A DNA stretch of 64,000 nt from Bacteroidota bacterium (GTDB lineage: Bacteria > Bacteroidota > Bacteroidia > Chitinophagales > JADIYW01). The stretch is taken from NCBI GenBank assembly GCA_963169645.1, contig CAUJCO010000013.1:843923-907922 (forward strand). The letters run 5' to 3'. Positions within the stretch are counted from its first letter, which is position 1. The number at the start of each line of letters is the position of its first letter. This document shows, in pieces, positions 63,548-64,000 of the stretch. The notes beneath the pieces are model-generated. The model saw only the letters and a list, made by a program, of their open reading frames with translations. It searched no databases and had not been told where the DNA came from. The translations under genes and the position numbers were made by a program.

Positions 63548-64000
63548 ATGCACAAGAATAACTTTGATTTTCTCAGGCTTTTATTTGCTACGTTGGTCGT
63601 TGTGCATCATTGTTATCCGATATCCGGATTTTCTGAACAAGATCCATTGTATTATTTTAGTAATCATACCCTTTCTTATTCCTATTTAGGCGTTCGCGGT
63701 TTTTTTGTAATTAGCGGATATCTTATTTTTCAAAGTTTGTATAGAAGTAAAAATATCCTAGATTATTTAGTAAAACGAATATTACGAATCTATCCGGCTT
63801 TATTTGTAGTGCTTATTTTAAGTATGCTTGTTTGTTCTACAGCGTATAATGGTACAGTTATTGATTATTTTAAAAATAAAAGTACGTGGACATATGTACC
63901 TGTCAATCTTTTATTGATAAAATTACAATTGGGTATTCAAGGTGTGTTCGAGGATATACCATTTAGATCGGTGATTAATGGCTCACTGTGGACTATCATC
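63548..64000 (+). CDS. acyltransferase family 3 (OafA/YrhL type) protein, partial
   Basis: 151 codons are in the window and the frame runs off the right edge. MHKNNFDFLRLLFATLVVVHH is the first transmembrane helix with the catalytic His pair. LGVRGFFVISGYLI and LVKRILRIYPALFVV are the family's Arg-containing motifs, and GSLWTI occurs near the end. It acetylates or acylates a sugar of a surface polysaccharide. Divergent from the GT39-like gene; a TATCTTTA -7 box lies at 63519-63526. Confidence 0.9.
   Translation, partial: MHKNNFDFLRLLFATLVVVHHCYPISGFSEQDPLYYFSNHTLSYSYLGVRGFFVISGYLIFQSLYRSKNILDYLVKRILRIYPALFVVLILSMLVCSTAYNGTVIDYFKNKSTWTYVPVNLLLIKLQLGIQGVFEDIPFRSVINGSLWTII

Overview
This window comes from an AT-rich genome of the phylum Bacteroidota. 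The class is uncertain; a Chitinophagia- or Sphingobacteriia-like member would fit. The evidence is a SusD-family C-terminus, paired DUF5011/lipid-binding lipoproteins, a CarboxypepD_reg TonB-dependent receptor, type IX secretion (T9SS) type A and type B sorting domains, a DUF4293 protein, an ATP synthase a-subunit with a long N-terminal extension, few recognisable Shine-Dalgarno sites and repeated TATCTTTG-like -7 promoter elements. I found no rRNA, tRNA, CRISPR array, IS element or prophage.

Layout. 1-1524: end of a SusD-like outer-membrane operon plus two lipoproteins, closed by a terminator. 1663-6694: ATP synthase operon atpB-E-F-H-A-G without atpD and atpC. 6848-9937: secreted alpha/beta hydrolase (minus), then scpB and an RluB-type pseudouridine synthase. 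9944-14868: minus-strand surface-glycan or methylation block (MTase-GT2 fusion, GT39-like membrane enzyme, FkbM methyltransferase, 2OG-Fe(II) oxygenase). 15006-20319: DUF445 protein, leuA, a PD40 beta-propeller protein and accC. 20349-21119: a ParE-type toxin-antitoxin (TA) pair between two copies of a diverged repeat. 21531-27838: DUF6370 protein, a short-chain dehydrogenase (SDR), an AhpD-like protein, asnS, a GT39-like protein and a secreted DRGH nuclease with an OB-like tail. 28042-31374: two T9SS-exported proteins. 31426-34974: two tandem long-chain acyl-CoA ligases. 35089-36099: a decayed gene and a second ParE-type TA pair. 36144-47529: addA and addB, with an aldose epimerase and a TonB receptor/beta-helix lipoprotein pair between them. 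47533-55008: MsbA-like ABC exporter, truA, DUF4293, a repeat-seeded secreted protein, lpxH, a PIN-type TA pair, leuD and leuC. 55206-58905: serine hydrolase, SDR, aldehyde dehydrogenase. 58950-64000: glycan locus with a clan GH-A-like hydrolase, a Wzy-like polymerase, a GT39-like protein and a truncated acyltransferase.

The most interesting signal is at 28058-28087: six perfect tandem CTATT units within the signal-peptide codons of a T9SS cargo gene. Loss or gain of one unit runs the frame into an early stop, the same design as the CTCTT switch of neisserial opa genes. A second secreted-protein gene (50636-51478) has its signal peptide built from degenerate heptamer repeats, whose copy-number change would also shift the frame. 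Together they suggest that repeat-number variation may control secreted surface proteins in this organism.
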